Positions 21,061 to 32,377 are shown, counted from the stretch's first letter. The stretch is 64,000 nt of DNA from Cryptomeria japonica (GCF_030272615.1 NC_081407.1:442796213-442860212); one strand, 5' to 3'. Numbers and translations: made by a program. Notes: a model not told the origin generated them from the letters alone.

Positions 21061-21738
21061 TGTTGTCAATTTTTGTGCAGCTGCACATTTTCTTTATGTA
21101 GTAGTTGTAGTAAAATGGGACTATCCGATTGAATAAGTCAACTGTGTCCACCTTTTTCTCAACTTCTTTTCCTATATAAGGAGGACCTTTTTGTAAATAT
21201 TTAATCTTTTTCATGCTTAGCAAAACTCTGCTGATTTTTTATCCCAACTAAGACTTTGGGCTTTTTGTGGTGAAAATCCTATCAAACGAATAAAGAAAAT
21301 AGTTTTGTTGATTACAAACTTTGTGTTGTATCAAGAAACTCATTTATATAATTTGATGTTCCTATGTCCATTGAATCTTTATTATCTTTACTTCTTTGAT
21401 CTTTAAGATATTTCTACGTGGTTAGAGAGCTCGCAAATCTTGCAAAGCAAACTTTGTGCTCTTAGCATACTTGAGAAATCTACTGATAAATTAACTTGTG
21501 GTAAGCTTTGTATTGCTGTGATTATTTGTAGTTTAATGGATTAGAAATCTATACTTGAAGACTTTGAGCTTTAAGATAAGTTTCTAATTGTTTAATTTGT
21601 AACGATCAGTGTGAATTAGTGTTAACATAAAGGAGACTTTGTGCTGCTGATGAGAGGAGAGATTAATTTCTTAGCATAGCGTTTTGTGAATTTTATGTTT
21701 TGTCATTAGTATGCTGGTGACAAAATATTCACCCAACA
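21061..21738 (+). repeat. Ogre-1 3' LTR
   Basis: It starts TGTTGTCAATTTTTG and ends TATTCACCCAACA, and aligns with 8931-9803 except for about 192 bases missing at 21647 and smaller differences. The TATA box is at 21171-21181. Right of it, the Tat-A 3' region begins at 21739. The matching target-site copy lies outside the window. Confidence 0.85.
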
Positions 21739-22928
21739 GATACAAGTACTCGATCGGAGAAATGATGAAAAAGAGACCACTTAGGTGAGAAATGATGATG
21801 CTTCAAATTCTCATTCAGAAGATAAAGAGATAATTGTTACCATACCGAAAGCACTCAAAATTCACAAAATGCAAAATGAATGCAACCTAAACTTAGTCAC
21901 TGGATTTGGAATGCTTAAGTTTCATCACTGTACATTTACAAACATAGTAGACAGATTAGAGTTCCTTTCTTTTCATGTGCAATATTAATTATCTTGTCCA
22001 CAACGACCCTTTTTTCGTTCATATCCTTGGACAGATTCCGCATGCATTCGGATTGCACAATAAAGATTTTTTTCTCAAAATAGACAAAGAAATGATGTGA
22101 ACCTCCCTGTAGCATACAAATAAGTGGAGTCGAGGTATGTGTGATGAATTCACCTTGATGTGAAGGCACTTATCGTAGACACCCAGTGAATTAGATGTTT
22201 CCAGATCATCGAAAATATTCCTACAAGAAAAAACAAAGAAAATATTATGCCCCCAATCCTTGCTTCATTTAGTCAAGATAGACTTCCTCAAGTCACTCAG
22301 AGGATAATAAGCGAAAACCAATATACAGGACATCACACAAAGAAAATTTCATGCATATCTCAAATTGTTTAGTGATTGTTTTTAGTAACGTTGTTTTTGC
22401 TTGTTTAGTCAGTGATAAAACTCTTCATGTGTTAGGAGATAGATGACTGACTTGGAGTGGATGACCAGGTATCATTGATGGAAAGTTGACTTGGTTGATA
22501 CTGGTTAGGACATGTAATATGCTCAGTCGATTACCCTAAGACTAGGACATTGATCAGTTTCAATCCATGAGGGTTCCAAAGAACCAAGATGTCACAAAAG
22601 CGACTAAAAGATATGTACAAGTGATAGCAAAGATGCATCAAATTAGGAAATGCCAACGTTGCATTGATAGATGGAGCGCTGGGGTACAAAAGACACCTAT
22701 TTGCTAGGTTTTCACCTGCTTGGCAAAGATTCTTTTTTTCTTTTCTCTTTTTTTTTTCCGGACTTTTTCTAATTTTTTTAAAATTTCTTCAGGACTTTTT
22801 CTGATTTTTTTTTTTGATTTCTTCAGGACTTTTTTTGATTTTTTTAAAAATTTCTTCAGGACTTTTTAGTTGTATAGGTTGGTGGAGTAGAGAATACTAA
22901 GTGAAGAAGTTTTTCAAATGGATGGTGT
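21739..22928 (-). other. Tat-A 3' region after integrase
   Basis: Non-coding. It aligns with 43711-44500, the corresponding region of Tat-B (for example the CGGAGTCGAGGTATGTGTG-like segment at 22128 and 44102). The small ORFs here are not convincing genes. It holds the T-rich repeats listed separately. Confidence 0.75.
22727..22875 (-). repeat. T-rich short tandem repeats after Tat-A integrase
   Basis: Four units built on TTTCTTCAGGACTTTTT, with variable T runs, repeat at about 35-40 bases. The Tat-B copy has no obvious counterpart. Confidence 0.75.
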
Positions 22929-24099
22929 TGATCGGTTCACGGAGCTATTTTCCTTCCGATGTTGAGAGTTGATAAGCACCAGAGCCAAAGACTGCAGTAA
23001 CGATGTAGGGACCCAGCAAGTTGGGTTCAAACTTCCCTTTATTGTCTTGAAACTGTTGATTTTTAGGATTTTCTCTCAGGACAAGGTCACCAACCTGAAA
23101 TTCTCATTGTCGTACCTTCTTGTTATAACATTTGGATATTCTCTTTTGATACACTCTCAGATGATCAAACACCACTTATTGACGTTCGTCTAGAATAGAT
23201 ATTTTGTAGTCTTCATCAGTAACAAGACCTTGCAAAGAAACTCTTAGAGATGCTATTTCTACCTCAACAAGTAAGACTGCTTCAGATTTATACACCAAAG
23301 AAAAAGGTGTGGCCCCAGTAGGTGTTCTGATACTTGTTCTATAAGCCTATAATGCAGGTTTGAGTTACAGATGCCAATCTCTCCCAGATTTGCTTACTGT
23401 TTTGTGTAAAATAGTCAGCAGGTTTTTGTTAGATGCTTTAGCTTGTCCATTACCTTAAGGGTAATATACGGATGACCAGTGCTATTTGATTTTGAATTTC
23501 TCATACAGCTCATCTAGATCTTTATTCTTGAACTGACCCCCATTGTCAGTCACAATTGAGGAAGATATCCCATACCTGCAGATGATATAGTTAAGGATGA
23601 ATAGAGCTACTTGTTTACCGGTTGCTTTGATGAGCAAAACCACTTCTACTCACTTAGTGAAGTACTCAGTGGTAGTTATGATAAACTTGTGTTTGTTAGA
23701 TGATGCAGGATATATTTGGCCAATGAGATCCAATGCCCATTATTGAAAAGGCCAATGTGTAATGAAGGGTATTAGATCCCTTGCTGGAGCATGTATGAGA
23801 TTCCCATATAGCTGACACGTCTCACAAGTTTTAGAAAAATTTATAGCATCTTTCTCTATATCTGGCCAGTAGTAGCCAACCCTTGTAGTTTCTGAGCTAA
23901 AGTTAGCTCATTTGAATGAGATCCACAAATAATGGACTTTAGATAATGCGCGTTGGGACTCTTTAGTTTCTAGACACCTAAGAAAAGTACCATCCAAACC
24001 TCGCCTAAATAGATCGTTAGCGATGATGACATAACATGAAGTATTTTGGATTAGATTCCTTTTCTCATTACGGGGAATATTTTTAGGGATAATCTGGTC
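22929..24099 (-). pseudogene. pol: Tat-A integrase
   Basis: The minus strand encodes a gypsy integrase: VGYYWPDIEKDA and CETCQLYG (HHCC domain), WALDLIGQIYP (first Asp), IVTDNGGQFKNKDL (second Asp), GNGQAKASNKN, then FQVGDLVLRENPKN and GKFEPNLLGPYIV at the C-terminus. The catalytic Glu of the GQAEA motif is Lys (GAA to AAA), so the active site is lost. TAA stops before WALDLIG and before GNGQ replace glutamines of the family consensus. Only remnants of continuous reading are left. Confidence 0.85.
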
Positions 24100-24410
24100 T
24101 CATAGATAAGAGTAAATGTGGCTGTAGCGAGATGAGTCATGTCCAATAATAGAACAGACCATCTGGGACTCAGGAGAATCATAGGTAGTGTAATGTAACT
24201 CTTCCACTAGGAATTCAAAGTGAAAATCAGATTCTTGTAACTCAGGTATAGATGCCAAGGTGGCCATAGCATCTGTTGCTCTGTTTGTTGATCTGCGAAT
24301 CTGCTGGAATGATACAAACGAAAAATATTTCTTGAGATCATCCACCATTCTCTTATAAGGCATCAGTTTCTCATCTCGAGTCTGATATGTATCATTGATC
24401 TGGTTGATGA
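24100..24410 (-). pseudogene. pol: Tat-A archaeal-type RNase H, C-terminal part
   Basis: Encodes QINDTYQTRDEKLMPYKRMV, FQQIRRSTNRATDAMATLAS and a tail, with the last catalytic Asp present in the ATDAMA motif. The N-terminal part of the same domain is at 32120-32377. The two were separated by NA-Copia within the words for SQLIINQI, and their frame matches when the insertion and one TSD are removed. Confidence 0.88.
24406..24410. repeat. Target-site duplication of NA-Copia, left (GATGA)
   Basis: Repeated at 32120-32124 immediately after the right LTR. Confidence 0.93.
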
Positions 24411-25233
24411 TGTTAGATGCAATGCCAGTCCCAAAGACACTAGGAGGGGACGGGGGGTGAATCAGTGTCTAACCGGTTAGTGGAATATTTGAACTTATTA
24501 ATAACTTTGTAACCTAGATTAATGTACTGGTAAACAAGTAATAGTGTAGTAAAGAGAAATAACATAGACAACACAAATTCACACCATAACACAAGATATT
24601 TTGGCGAGGAAACCCGACAAGGGAAAAACCTCGGTGGGATTTGTGACCCACAATATTTACTCATTGGCCAATATGAATAAATATTACTTACAACAGGGCC
24701 CTGCACATGCAGGAAGGCCAATAGCCTAGAGCTCACTACTCAATAAAAGAGTCTCACTAACTACAAAATGGATAATTAAATCCAAGATAATGTACTTCTA
24801 AAAATAGCATCTTCAATGCTTTATTCAGTACGAGTTTAATCTCTATCAGATACCTTAACCAAAAACCTTTTGCTATCTTATATAATCACCTCATACATTC
24901 ACTATGTCGCATTACCACACTGCTACATTACTAGCTCATCATATCAAAATGACCTATAAGATCTCATACATATATGAGTCTGTACAATACAACATGTCGG
25001 CTTACAAATAATTAATTACATTACAATACAATCCATATAAATAAAAACTTTGTCTCATGTCGGCCTAAGTGTCGGTATACTTCGTTGCCAGTGTATTCTG
25101 GATGCCAGTGAATGTGCCTATCGGTGCAAGAAGATGATGTCTATGTTCGTCGCTGAACTTGTGGAAACCTGTTATCGGTTGGTTGCCATCAATGACAACA
25201 TCAACCATTCTTAGGGAGTGTAGAATACCAACA
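24411..25233 (-). repeat. NA-Copia 3' LTR
   Basis: Starts TGTTAGATGCAATG and ends TACCAACA on the plus strand; aligns end to end with 31296-32119. It contains a C/G-run (GGAGGGGACGGGGGG at 24442) that corresponds to a longer G run in the other LTR. Confidence 0.92.
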
Positions 25234-25247
25234 ATCTCCCCCTTTGG
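25234..25247 (-). other. NA-Copia polypurine tract
   Basis: On the minus strand the sequence before the LTR is CCAAAGGGGGAGAT, the same as the Copia-1 tract at 6921-6934. The shared block extends further (GCCATCAATGCCAAAGGGGG). Confidence 0.9.
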
Positions 25248-26875
25248 CATTGATGGCAACACTCATGAGAAAAATCCAAAACTGTTGTCCAAAAATAAAA
25301 TCCAAAAAGAAGTGTGCTCCCCCTGAGCAAATGATCTCTTTTGTGCATTTTCCTTCATACATTTTTCTCCATAGTACTCCCCCTTTGAAATCAATGTCAA
25401 AGGATGTCAAAAAGAATCAAAGAATACAAAAATTCTACCTCATAGCCTGCAACCGGTTATATACAATTTGAAAAATATCTGCCAATACTAGATTCAAGCT
25501 CTGCATGAATTTGTTACTATCTGCAATGATGGTTTCTGTTTGCTGAATCATGTCGGTCAGATAGTGCATCTATTGCGCCGGTGACCATTCTCCAGGAATT
25601 GTTTCCTTTGATAGTTCAACCCGTTGAGTTACAAGATTGTCCAATCTAGGACCAAGTTTGTTTTTCAGCTCCCAGGCCTTCAACCTTATCCTTGCTTTTT
25701 CCTGCTCCAGTTTCTCTATATTTTCCTCAAAAACTGTCATTTCTTGTTTAAAAACTGAAGTAAGTTCTGAAGAATATATCATATTATCTATGTGTCAACT
25801 TGAATTTCATCATCAAAATACTACCTGCAACATATTAGTTTCACAAAATACAAAGGAAATGCTACAGGAAATCCAAACTCAACAAATGAAACTACATGAA
25901 ATTGATATTAAAGTAAAAACACTATTATTACCTTCATGATTTATGTCTCATTGTGTCCTAACTCCACTATTCCTAGTTGCAGATGGTGTGCTCTCAGACA
26001 AGCACTGATAACTTCCAAGATGACATATGAAGAATGGACTGATAACTGATAGTTAACTGATACTATGATATGCAATGCTAAATGACTATGCTAAATGATT
26101 ATGCTATTTGCTTCAAGATTAAAACTCACAGATGCATAAGTTTTCACAAATGATTAGCTTTGAAAACTCACTTGAAGACTAACACTTTCTCAACTCAAAC
26201 TCATGATTTTATAGACTTTGAGAGGATAAGATGATGTGGCTCAGATCAACGGTCATGATCATATCTGCAAATTTGGATGGCTGTGAGCAAAGGTGAAGGT
26301 TGAGAGAAAGGGGGAAGGAGAAGACAAGTGTCACTCATCTCACCTTGACTGGGTTGCTAACTAAGGGAATCTAGGGATGGTTGGAGAAAATTTAGGTATG
26401 AGAGGACAAGTGGAGTCAAGTCCTTCCTAAGATGTAGGGATGTTGGAGAGAATATAGAAGGAGTTTATGAAATATGTGTACATACACAATATTTCATTAA
26501 ATTTGGAAGTTGAAGATAAATGATGAATTAATATTTAAGAAATATTAATATCCTTAGCCATATGATGGATGAGTTGGAAAAGAGATTAAATAATTTAGAA
26601 ATTATTTAATATTTGACACTATAGGATAGAAGAATAATCATTAAATATTAGATATTCAAATGATTGAAGGAAATAATTAAATATTTAGATATTCAATTAA
26701 TTGATTAGAAGAATAATTAAATATTAGATATTTAATTAATTAGAGGAATAGGATAGATGAATTAATTAATAAAATATTTCAATTAAATTAATTAATAGAA
26801 AGACACGAAATGAATTAAACAAATTAATCTTTTCAAATTAACTATTTAATAGAAGAATAAATATAAAATATTTAT
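25248..26875 (-). other. NA-Copia 3' untranslated region
   Basis: No supported gene. On the minus strand, remnants near 25782-25570 encode a short helical segment (EENIEKLEQEKARIRLKAWE) that may be the end of a lost reading frame. From 26500 to 26880 the sequence is very AT-rich with repeated AATTAATTAAATATT words. Confidence 0.6.
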
Positions 26876-29812
26876 TTAATCGCTCATAGCCATTTTTATG
26901 TGTATACAATCTGCAATGTTATCTATCTCCTTTTGTGTTTTCTTAATCTCCTCATCAATATCTTCAGTCAGGTGGTGAGGCTTACAAGCTTCTTTATACA
27001 AATCCTTATACTCCAAATTTTTTGAATTAAGTACCGGTTATAAGGAATCAATATGCTCAGTACAATCCTTAATAGTCTTCTCAAATAATTCATCTTTTTC
27101 TTTATTCACTCTTTCCTTAATAGTTTCCTCATTTACCTTATCTACAGTTATAACATTTGAAGCAATAAATTTAGACAATGTGTCCAATTTACCTAAAGAA
27201 TCATCAATGTGATCTATCTTACAGGCTAGTGCAACCATTTGCAAAATAGGCAATGTATCATCAATAGCCTTATATTCTAAGGCGTTGCAATCTGTTATCC
27301 TTCTTATTGAATCCAAAAGAACATCTGTTACATTAGTAGGTCTAAAATCTGTAGAGGATGTGCTCGGTTCTTTCCTTTCAACAGATACTTGACCGATTAC
27401 CTTAATAATTTCTTCCTTGTGTCCAACATTTATTTCCTCTTTATTCACAATTTCTGCCCGTTTCTCAGTCTATATATGTACCTCAACTTCTACCAGTTTC
27501 TCAGTATTAGTTTCCTTAGCTTCAGCTGGTATCTCAATGTTCTGAGAGTCAAGTGTGTTAACCGGTGACTCAAAGATCTCAATGCTCTTACCATCAGCTG
27601 CCTTAACCTCTGAAGTATCTTTATCCACAACAATATTAAAATCTTGTGTATCTATATTCATAGTGAAAAGAATTTCAGAATCTAGATAAATGTCATCATG
27701 TGTTATTTCCTCAGTCTCCTTATTCAGTTGACTGTCTGTATGTATTGGTGCTTCTGCTATTATTGGTGGGGTGTCCTGTGGTGGTGGTGGAGAAAGTTTA
27801 TCTTTGATCTTTATAACAGGTGCACTACCAATTTTACCTTTGCAAAAGACATCCAATTTTTGTCTACTCTTTTCCTCTAACTTCTCTCTTTCAACAAAAA
27901 AAATATCCCAACTGTCCGCAGTTTCATCAACAATTTCTTTTACTCTTCCAGCCATTAGGCTAACCTGCCAGTGTCCACTCACAAAAATTGATTGGTTGGC
28001 TTCAGCAATAAGTTCATCAATTTCTTCTTTGGAATTTAGAGGATGAACAACCAACAATGCTTCTACCTTTAACTTTTTATTTAGTTCCATAACCAACATT
28101 CTTTTAGCTTCTAATCTTAAATACAAGTCATTTGACAAATCATCTACAACTTCAATCAAAACTTTCTTATAGATGTCAAGATATAAAATAATGCTTGCCT
28201 CTATTGTCTCCTTGTCAGAATCCATGAAATAATGATAAACTTTATTCACATTACAAAGATTACCTTGTGTTATTTCATTTACCAGTTCCTCCAGTGTAAG
28301 GGTATCCGGTTTCTTAGGTTCTTGTTTCTTCTTAGGAGTCAACTTTTTCTTAGGATCCCTTATAGCCTATTGTTTCTTCCTCAAAAGTCTAGTCCTTTTG
28401 GGAGGAGGAGAGGGTACTGGTGAAGTTTTCATCTTCTTCCTTTCAACTCATTTGAACTCTGTTTCTTTACCACTGTCTGTATCCGAAGAAGTGACAACCG
28501 GTGAAACATGAGCTACTGGTTCCAATCCTTCCAGTTCACTAGCTGATATACCACTCAAGTTCATCACATTCTCCTTAACTTCCTTAGCCATTTTGGATGC
28601 ATCTCTGATGAATTTTTCTCTTTTCTTTCTCTTCTTCTGCATTGAAACAACACTCTCAATAGTTTCAGAATTTCCAAAAAATTCCTCAGAAGGTTCCCTA
28701 GGGGCACCAAGAAGTGTCTTAGCATATGCCTCAAGGATATTCAGATCAACTTCATATCCCATCTCTGTTATCCAAATAGTCCTAGGAGAGACAAATTCCA
28801 TCCATGTTTCATCTCATTTGATCACAAAACAAATTTTCTTATCATACCTATCCACTATGATCTACGGTATCCTTTCTCTAGCCTTCATTTTAGTTTGGAA
28901 GTTTTTGAAATGGGCTGTTACAATGTCAGTACTGTTATCACCAATGCCGGTAATACCTTCCATGATTTGTCTGCCTACTGATATGTCATATGTAAAGTCC
29001 TTATGACCAATGTCGGGTATCTCCTTAGTAAAGTAAAGCATTAAACATACAAGTAGATTTCCAAAATGGAATGTTCCCTTCTTGTCACCCTTAATCTTCT
29101 TTAAGTTATCTATCAATTCATCTTTAAGCCACTCACAAATATCAATTCTAGCATTGTTCTTAACCATCTCATATGCACTGTGTATACATAAGCTAGAAAC
29201 AAAATTCAACCTATTTGTATGAGTCACTCTATAACCAAGTACCATGCTCACATATCTCACATTTGCATTAGTAATATCATTAACCCTAAGAGATATGTTG
29301 TCAAATGTAGCTCCGGTTAGGTCCATAATACCCTTGTTAGGTATCTTATTTCCTTTCTCAGGCCGATTACTGGTTGAGGGTAAACCAGTAACTACCTTAA
29401 TTTCTTCCTTAGTGATTTTAAAGACCGAGTCAAGCCATATAAACTCTCCATGAACTCTGCTTAGAACAAGACGAGCTACCTCATTCAGAAATTTGGGAAT
29501 GTTCAGAATCTCAACAAATCCTAAGTGTTCTACAATCTTATGCTCCAGTTTAATCAAACCTTGTTCATCAGTTATAACATCATTGTACATATTCTTCAAA
29601 TCATCAGACCCTAAATTTGCAATGTTGCAGTGAATGTAAATCCTCAGGTCCTCGGCAAAAGCAACTCCTTTCGGAATCTTAGAAAAGGCTCCAATAGAGT
29701 CATCTTGCTTGGCAATTTTTGGAATGATTTTAAATACGGGTCTAGGGCGCTTAATGTTTTCTACCATAGTAGGGTTTACAATAAATTCAGGTACAGAGGA
29801 TGAAGATGCCAT
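26876..29812 (-). pseudogene. NA-Copia long ORF (~978 codons) of unknown function
   Basis: Starts at ATG 29812 (MASSSSVPEFIVNPTM) and stays in one frame to TAA 26876-26878, with six internal stops (at about 28862, 28817, 28448, 28366, 27470 and 27038) and no frameshift. The N-terminal ~310 residues look globular, with WLDSVFKITKEEIKVVTGLP and FHFGNLLVCLMLYFTKEIPD. This arrangement recalls plant transposon-associated globular domains (similar to Pfam Transposase_32; not verified). A Lys/Ser/Pro-rich stretch (KRKKREK, PPPKRTRLLRKK) may be a nuclear signal. The C-terminal ~500 residues are acidic and helical. No catalytic residues recognised. Confidence 0.8.
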
Positions 29813-30149
29813 TTCGAAAGATAAATACCTTTAAATTTGAAATTCTGAATGCCTAAAAACACTTTGTTACTTCGCCTTGAACGCCTTGCTCAATTTCGCA
29901 CTCTCTGAATGCTCAGATGCTTGGTGAATTGAAATGAGGGTTTTTTGGTGCTTTATAACCAAAAAGTTCTTTAACAACTGCATTAAATGCTTCCAGTTAA
30001 GTGCAATCTTAACATATCTGTCGGTAAAGAAGAAATATGTATTCTTACCATCAACCGAGGGTAAAATGTATGATTTTCAACTTGCTGCGATACCCCCTAA
30101 GGATTATTCTTTAGTCAGATGAAGGATCTCCTATCGGTGGAGGGTTACT
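29813..30149 (-). other. NA-Copia spacer between gag-like region and long ORF
   Basis: About 340 bases with no supported gene; it presumably acts as leader of the long ORF. No promoter or splice site is clear. Confidence 0.5.
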
Positions 30150-30790
30150 CTATTCTTCCGGTTCAGAGATAGATTCATCAACTCTCTGATCTCTCTTCTT
30201 AATCCATTGTTTTGAAAATTGCTGCTTTATTTTGTTTACCTTTTCCTTTCCCTTCTCATTAGATCCTTTATTGTTCACCGGTATAGTCTTGCTTCTACAA
30301 AATTTTACAATATGCCCAATCTTGTTACATGCATAACAAGTCACATTATTTCTTTGAATAGCTTTTCCATATCCTTGACCAGTTTGTGTTCTGCATTGAT
30401 TAGATAAATGTCCAAGTCTACCACAAACATAGCATTTCACATTCATTCTGTAATTGTCTGAATTATGACCAACTTTATTGCATTTGGAACATTGACCGGT
30501 GGGTGAATTTGTATTCTGATTATTTCTAAATCTGCATTGATTCGCTCTATGACCAAATTTGTTGCAATTAAAACATTTCCCATTAAATTTATAAGCATTA
30601 GGTTGTCTTACTGATTTGTTGTGATCTTCATTTTTTGCAGTCCCGAAACTTTCTCCATGTTCAAATCCAAGTCCAACTGTATCGCCATCAGGTTTTTGTC
30701 TTTTCAGCATGTCATCAAGCCTTTCTGAACTTTTCTTGAAATTTTCTTTCTACTCATTTGTAGTGATCAACTCATTTTTCCAAAATCCCA
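30150..30790 (-). pseudogene. gag: NA-Copia nucleocapsid-like region with four CCHC zinc knuckles
   Basis: The minus-strand ORF beginning at 30710 encodes CFNCNKFGHRANQC, CSKCNKVGHNSDNY (last Cys changed to Tyr), CYVCGRLGHLSNQC and CYACNKIGHIVKFC in tandem within about 130 residues, followed by a Lys-rich C-terminus. Such knuckles bind the element RNA in Gag. Copia Gag normally has one knuckle, so four is unusual. It is in a different frame from the upstream coiled-coil segment, so one indel near 30790 breaks a single original Gag. Confidence 0.88.
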
Positions 30791-31205
30791 ACTTATCTCA
30801 TAAGCTCCTCTTTGTCATGTTGCATGTGAATCAGATCTGTCTTAAGCATATCATTTTCATGATCAAGTCTCAGATTTTCATTTGCTCTATCATTAAGTCT
30901 CCTAGTCAAGTCTTCTTCATTCTTCTTCCTACCTTTAATATCCTTACATAGCCTCATGGTTAAATCTTGCATTTCATTTCTCATGTTACTATTCTCTTGT
31001 CTCAGCTTCTCTGCAATACCCCTCAGAGTTTCTTTTTCATCATCATATTTATGCATTTGCTCATTAAGTTCCTTCCTCTTGTTTTGTGCTATAGCCAAGT
31101 TCTCCTGAAGTCCTTTAATGAATTCCTGGGCAGTCCTCAGATCATCTTCAATTTTGATATTCTTCAATTTTTCTGCATCAAAATCTTCAAGAGCTCCTTG
31201 CAACT
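30791..31205 (-). pseudogene. gag: NA-Copia gag-like coiled-coil segment
   Basis: About 136 residues of highly charged helix (for example ELNEQMHKYDDEKETLRGIA and LRLDHENDMLKTDLIHMQHD), reading toward the zinc-knuckle ORF. A stop at 31204 separates it from a further in-frame stretch reaching the PBS. No canonical copia capsid motif is seen, so calling it Gag rests on position and on the adjacent knuckles. Confidence 0.7.
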
Positions 31206-31280
31206 ATTTTCTCAAATTCTCCATTGGTATCAGTTTCAGAATCTTCCTCAAGCTGTTAGGCTTTTATAAATAGAGGACCA

Positions 31281-31293
31281 GGCTCTGATACCA
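31281..31293 (-). other. NA-Copia primer binding site (initiator tRNA-Met type)
   Basis: The minus strand reads TGGTATCAGAGCC two bases after the LTR end, identical to the Copia-1 PBS. Confidence 0.92.
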
Positions 31294-31295
31294 AT

Positions 31296-32119
31296 TGTTA
31301 GATGCAATGATAGTCCCAAATATATTTAGAGGGGGGGGGGGGTGTGAATCAGTGTCTAACTAGTTAATGTAATATTTGAACTTATTAATAACTTTGTAAC
31401 CCAGATTAATGTATCGGTAAACAAGTAATAGTGCAGTAAAGAGAAATAACATAGACAACACAAATTCACACCATAACAAAAGATATTTTGGTGAGGAAAC
31501 CCGGTAAGGGAAAAACCTCGGTGGGATTTTTGACCCAAAATATTTACTCACTGGCCAATATGAATAAATATTACTTACAACAGGGGCCTACACATGTAGG
31601 AAGGCCAACAGCCTAGAGCTCACTGCTCAATAAAAGAGTCTCACTGACTACAAAATGGATAATTAAATCTAAGATAATGTACTACTCAAAATAGCATCTA
31701 CAATGCTTGATTCAGTACCGGTTTCAGCTATGTCAGATAGCTTCACCAAAAACCTTTTGCTATCTTCTATAATCACCTCATACATTCACTATGTCGCATT
31801 ACCACACTGTTACATTACTACCTCATCATATCAAAATGACCTATAAGATCTCATACATATATGAGTCTGTACAATACAACATGTCAGCTTATAAATAATT
31901 AATTACATTACAATACAATCCATATAAATAAAATTTTATCTCATGTCGGCCTGAGTGTCGGTATACTTTGTTGCTGGTGTATTCTAGATGCCGATGAATG
32001 TGCTTGCCGGTTCTGGAAGATGATGTTTGTGTTTGCCGATGAACCTATGGAAACCTATTACCAGTTGGTTGCCATTAATGACAAAATCAACCATTCTCAA
32101 TGAGTGTAGAATTCCAACA
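31296..32119 (-). repeat. NA-Copia 5' LTR
   Basis: Aligns with 24411-25233. It carries a run of about 13 G at 31328-31341 (C-rich on the coding strand), like the C run near the end of the Copia-1 LTR (2477-2484). Confidence 0.92.
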
Positions 32120-32377
32120 GATGATTAGTTGAGAATCTCCATAGATGTGTAATTCCACAACCTTCCATTCGATAGCTATCTTGATCCTGTTTACCAAAGC
32201 TTCATATTCTACAATGTTGTTTGTGCAAGGGAAGAGAATCTTGTAAGCCTTTGGGATTGAATATTTCTAAGGATTAATAAATAGTATTCTAGCACCAGAA
32301 CCATGTTGAGTGAAAGACCCATCAAAGAACAACTTCAAGGATCATTGAGTAAGATGCATGATGTATTCATCCAAAAA
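32120..32377 (-). pseudogene. pol: Tat-A archaeal-type RNase H, N-terminal part
   Basis: The minus strand encodes FDGSFTQHGSGARILFINP with the first catalytic Asp, NNIVEYEALVNRI with the Glu and ELHIYGDSQL with the next Asp, up to the NA-Copia target site. It continues at 24410. One stop (TAA, near 32270) follows ILFINP. The TSD copy is 32120-32124. Confidence 0.87.

Larger units (their letters stand above)
8931..21738 (+). mobile_element. Ogre-1, Ogre/Tat-type Ty3-gypsy element with a long extra ORF
   Basis: Order of parts: LTR (8931-9803), PBS, gag, protease, archaeal-type RNase H, reverse transcriptase, RNase H, integrase (9977-15829, one frame), palindrome-rich spacer, extra ORF (17435-21014), LTR (21061-21738). 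aRNH upstream of RT and a PBS of TGGCGACTCTGCTGGGGA fit the Ogre-like branch of Tat as I know it. Because another copy of the extra-ORF tail lies directly upstream of the 5' LTR, this is one unit of a tandem array sharing an LTR. The unit is defective, with 12 in-frame stops in gag-pol. It sits in the 3' region of the minus-strand Tat-A. Confidence 0.87.
24411..32119 (-). mobile_element. NA-Copia, LTR retroelement without pol, carrying gag-like and unknown ORFs
   Basis: It has LTRs of 823 and 824 bp (24411-25233 and 31296-32119) with TG...CA ends, the 5-bp TSD GATGA, an initiator-tRNA-Met PBS and a polypurine tract. Inside, on the minus strand, are a coiled-coil/zinc-knuckle gag-like region (31205-30150) and one ~978-codon ORF of unknown function (29812-26876). 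No protease, RT, RNase H or integrase motif is seen in any frame. Its PBS, polypurine region and LTR edge motifs match those of Copia-1, which suggests mobilisation in trans by a copia element of that type. Confidence 0.9.

Noticed and set aside
27698-28423. Plus-strand ORFs across the NA-Copia long ORF
   Set aside because: They are shadows; the minus-strand frame is continuous over 2.9 kb apart from in-frame stops.
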